From assembly GCF_959608125.1 (NCBI RefSeq), contig NZ_CAUHPG010000033.1, forward strand, positions 1 through 15,657: 15,657 nucleotides of DNA. The letters run 5' to 3'. A program made the translations under genes and the position numbers. The stretch comes from an uncultured Slackia sp. Lineage in GTDB: Bacteria > Actinomycetota > Coriobacteriia > Coriobacteriales > Eggerthellaceae. The notes under the pieces are model-generated. The model was not told the origin of the DNA. It saw only the letters and a list, made by a program, of their open reading frames with translations, and did not search any database. Below, piece after piece: positions 14,367-15,657 of the stretch. The first letter of the stretch is position 1, and each line of letters starts with the position of its first letter.

Positions 14367-15464
14367 TTAGCGCCGCACTTCCTCTATCACGCCGGCGGCA
14401 AGCACGGTGTCCCCATCGTAGAAAACGGCGTATTGTCCAGGCGCCGTGGTCGCCTGAGGCTCGTCGAGCAACACGTCGACCGTCGAAGGCGACCCATCGA
14501 GCGCGACGGACGAGACGATACGGCACGCCACCGCAGCCTGACGATAGCGAAGCTTCACCGAACACGGATACGATCCATGCTCGACACAGGCATCGGAGAT
14601 GCGCTTCGCCGTGCCCGCCTGCCATGCCACATCGCGCACACGCGCGCCGACGATCGAAGCGCCCGACGCGAAGGCCACGACAAGCTCGTTAGCATCGGCT
14701 CTTTTATCGATCACGTAATACGGCTCGGGGGCGCCGCCGATATCAAGGCCTTTTCGCTGTCCGATAGTGTAGCGATGCAAACCCTTGTGCCTCCCTACCA
14801 CGCGACCATCGCTCGTCACGATGTCGCCTGGATGCTCGACAAGGCCCCGATCGGCAAGAAAATCCAAATGAGAGCCGTGAATAAAGCAGATGTCCTGGCT
14901 ATCCGACTTCGAAGCCACGGGAAGGCCCCACTGCGCCGCGAGCTCGCGCACGCGCGCTTTTCCTTCGGTCAGAGTGCCGAGGGGAAGCACCAAACGAGCA
15001 AGCTGCTCCTGCGATAGCATCGAAAGCATGTAAGACTGATCTTTCGGCGCAAAAGCCGAACGCGCGACGGCAAGACGCCCGTCCTGTCGGACGATACGCG
15101 CGTAATGGCCCGTCGCAACGAAGCCGCATTCCAACTCGTCGGCGGCTTCGATCAACGAGGGTATCTTGCACGAACGATTGCAGACGACGCACGGACTAGG
15201 CGTGCGACCCGACACGTACTCTTCGACGAAGGAATCGACCACATTGCAGGCGAAACGATGCGTGCAATCTTTCAGCACATGCGATATGCCGAGCTTTTCG
15301 GCCACTACACGCGCATCCTCGGCCGCCTGACGCGCGTTTTCGTCATCGACGAAGATGCACGTCACGCCGACCACGTCGAAACCCGCATCCATCAGCAGCC
15401 GCGCAGCCACAGAAGAATCGACCCCTCCGCTCATGCCCAAAACGACGCGCGAAGCAGGTTGCAT
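14367..15464 (-). CDS. mnmA: tRNA-specific 2-thiouridylase MnmA
   Basis: This 365-residue enzyme uses ATP and persulfide sulfur to thiolate U34 at position 2 in the tRNAs for Lys, Glu and Gln (EC 2.8.1.13), aiding decoding accuracy. The PP-loop SGGVDS (12-17) adenylates the base. PCVVCN (91-96) holds the first catalytic cysteine C95, and SDSQDICFI (187-195) holds the second, C193. TGHYAR (118-123) and KDQSYMLS (141-148) are also family motifs. The C-terminal beta-barrel ends near EEVRR. I chose ATG 15464, which starts six residues before the VVLGMSGG strand as is usual. GTG 15491 (nine residues longer) would coincide with the predicted transcription start and have no leader. Neither start has a strong binding site. 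It is probably the first gene of the unit mnmA-DAHP synthase-coaE. Confidence 0.95.
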   Translation of the reverse strand: MQPASRVVLGMSGGVDSSVAARLLMDAGFDVVGVTCIFVDDENARQAAEDARVVAEKLGISHVLKDCTHRFACNVVDSFVEEYVSGRTPSPCVVCNRSCKIPSLIEAADELECGFVATGHYARIVRQDGRLAVARSAFAPKDQSYMLSMLSQEQLARLVLPLGTLTEGKARVRELAAQWGLPVASKSDSQDICFIHGSHLDFLADRGLVEHPGDIVTSDGRVVGRHKGLHRYTIGQRKGLDIGGAPEPYYVIDKRADANELVVAFASGASIVGARVRDVAWQAGTAKRISDACVEHGSYPCSVKLRYRQAAVACRIVSSVALDGSPSTVDVLLDEPQATTAPGQYAVFYDGDTVLAAGVIEEVRR

Positions 15465-15497
15465 ATCGATATGTTCTACGAATGAAATCACGGCGTC

Positions 15498-15503
15498 ATT
15501 CTA
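15498..15503 (-). promoter_or_regulatory. Candidate -10 box of the mnmA transcript
   Basis: The minus strand reads TAGAAT (5/6 match to TATAAT) 33 nt before ATG 15464. The expected start point is near 15491, which would leave a leader of about 27 nt. No good -35 is visible 16-18 nt upstream. Its position just after the poly-T terminator of the preceding gene is sensible. Confidence 0.5.
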
Positions 15504-15568
15504 GATCAAGATGCCGTACTTTAGCATGCGATAGCGATTTTTCCTTAAATTCACGGAACCTCGAACGC

Positions 15569-15604
15569 AAAAAAAAAAAAAGCGACCCCGAAGGGTCGCT
15601 TTTT
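15569..15604 (-). terminator. Strong, potentially bidirectional intrinsic terminator
   Basis: The 8-bp stem AGCGACCC (15581-15588) / GGGTCGCT (15593-15600) closes a CGAA loop. On the minus strand it is followed by a run of 13 Ts (A-run 15569-15581 on the plus strand). On the plus strand it is followed by TTTT. It lies about 35 nt after the TAA of the gene entering from the right edge and should end that transcript before mnmA. Confidence 0.93.
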
Positions 15605-15639
15605 CATGAGCGAAGAATCAGGCGCGCGATAACGTGAAA

Positions 15640-15657
15640 TTATTCGGCGTCAGCAGC
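15640..15657 (-). CDS. C-terminal end of an unidentified protein (5' part outside window)
   Basis: The minus strand reads five codons, Ala-Ala-Asp-Ala-Glu, then TAA at 15642-15640, entering from the right edge. The strong minus-strand terminator 35 nt downstream supports this as a real gene end. An Ala/acidic tail is common in many housekeeping proteins; five residues do not allow identification. Confidence 0.5.
   Translation of the reverse strand, partial: AADAE

Noticed and set aside
13230..15017. Long plus-strand open frame (595 codons)
   Set aside because: It is antisense to DAHP synthase and mnmA, whose catalytic motifs are complete on the minus strand; composition is that of a shadow frame.
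1..15657. Prophage, insertion sequence, CRISPR array or defence system
   Set aside because: No transposase, integrase, Cas, restriction or toxin-antitoxin motifs, and no regularly spaced direct repeats or terminal inverted repeats were seen on either strand.

Overview
The window looks like chromosomal DNA from a high-GC Gram-positive bacterium. Actinomycetota, and within it Coriobacteriia/Eggerthellaceae, is the best guess. This rests on GC-rich codon use, AAAGGA-type ribosome binding sites, a Gram-positive-type LexA operator in front of uvrB, a PTH2-type peptidyl-tRNA hydrolase, and a giant secreted protein built of actinobacterial Ig-like repeats. The lineage is an inference, not something the sequence proves. 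All genes but one lie on the minus strand. I see no tRNA, rRNA, CRISPR array, insertion sequence or phage module.

Left part (1-3474): a frame open for 1004 codons on the minus strand runs off the left edge. It encodes a secreted protein with a signal peptide, a Pro/Glu-rich linker and at least eight Ig-like repeats. Its ~220-nt leader contains a well-matched cobalamin (B12) riboswitch behind an extended -10 promoter. A vitamin-B12 switch driving a giant surface protein is the most interesting thing in the window.

Middle (3475-7510): PTH2-type peptidyl-tRNA hydrolase is the only plus-strand gene and converges on a metallophosphoesterase. Upstream of the phosphoesterase lie the manganese exporter mntP and a DUF554 membrane protein, translationally coupled by a GTGA overlap. 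These three genes probably form one operon. An MFS exporter with its own intrinsic terminator lies before them.

Right part (7732-15657): uvrB carries an SOS box. It is preceded by a cytoplasmic glycoside hydrolase family 3 enzyme with its own candidate promoter. Next comes a probable housekeeping operon in the order mnmA (tRNA 2-thiolation), a type I DAHP synthase (aromatic amino acid entry step) and a divergent coaE (last step of CoA synthesis). A strong poly-T terminator separates mnmA from the end of another minus-strand gene, of which only the last five codons are inside the window.

Starts were re-chosen by ribosome binding site and family length where the longest frame looked over-extended: metallophosphoesterase, mntP, DUF554, uvrB, coaE, DAHP synthase and mnmA.
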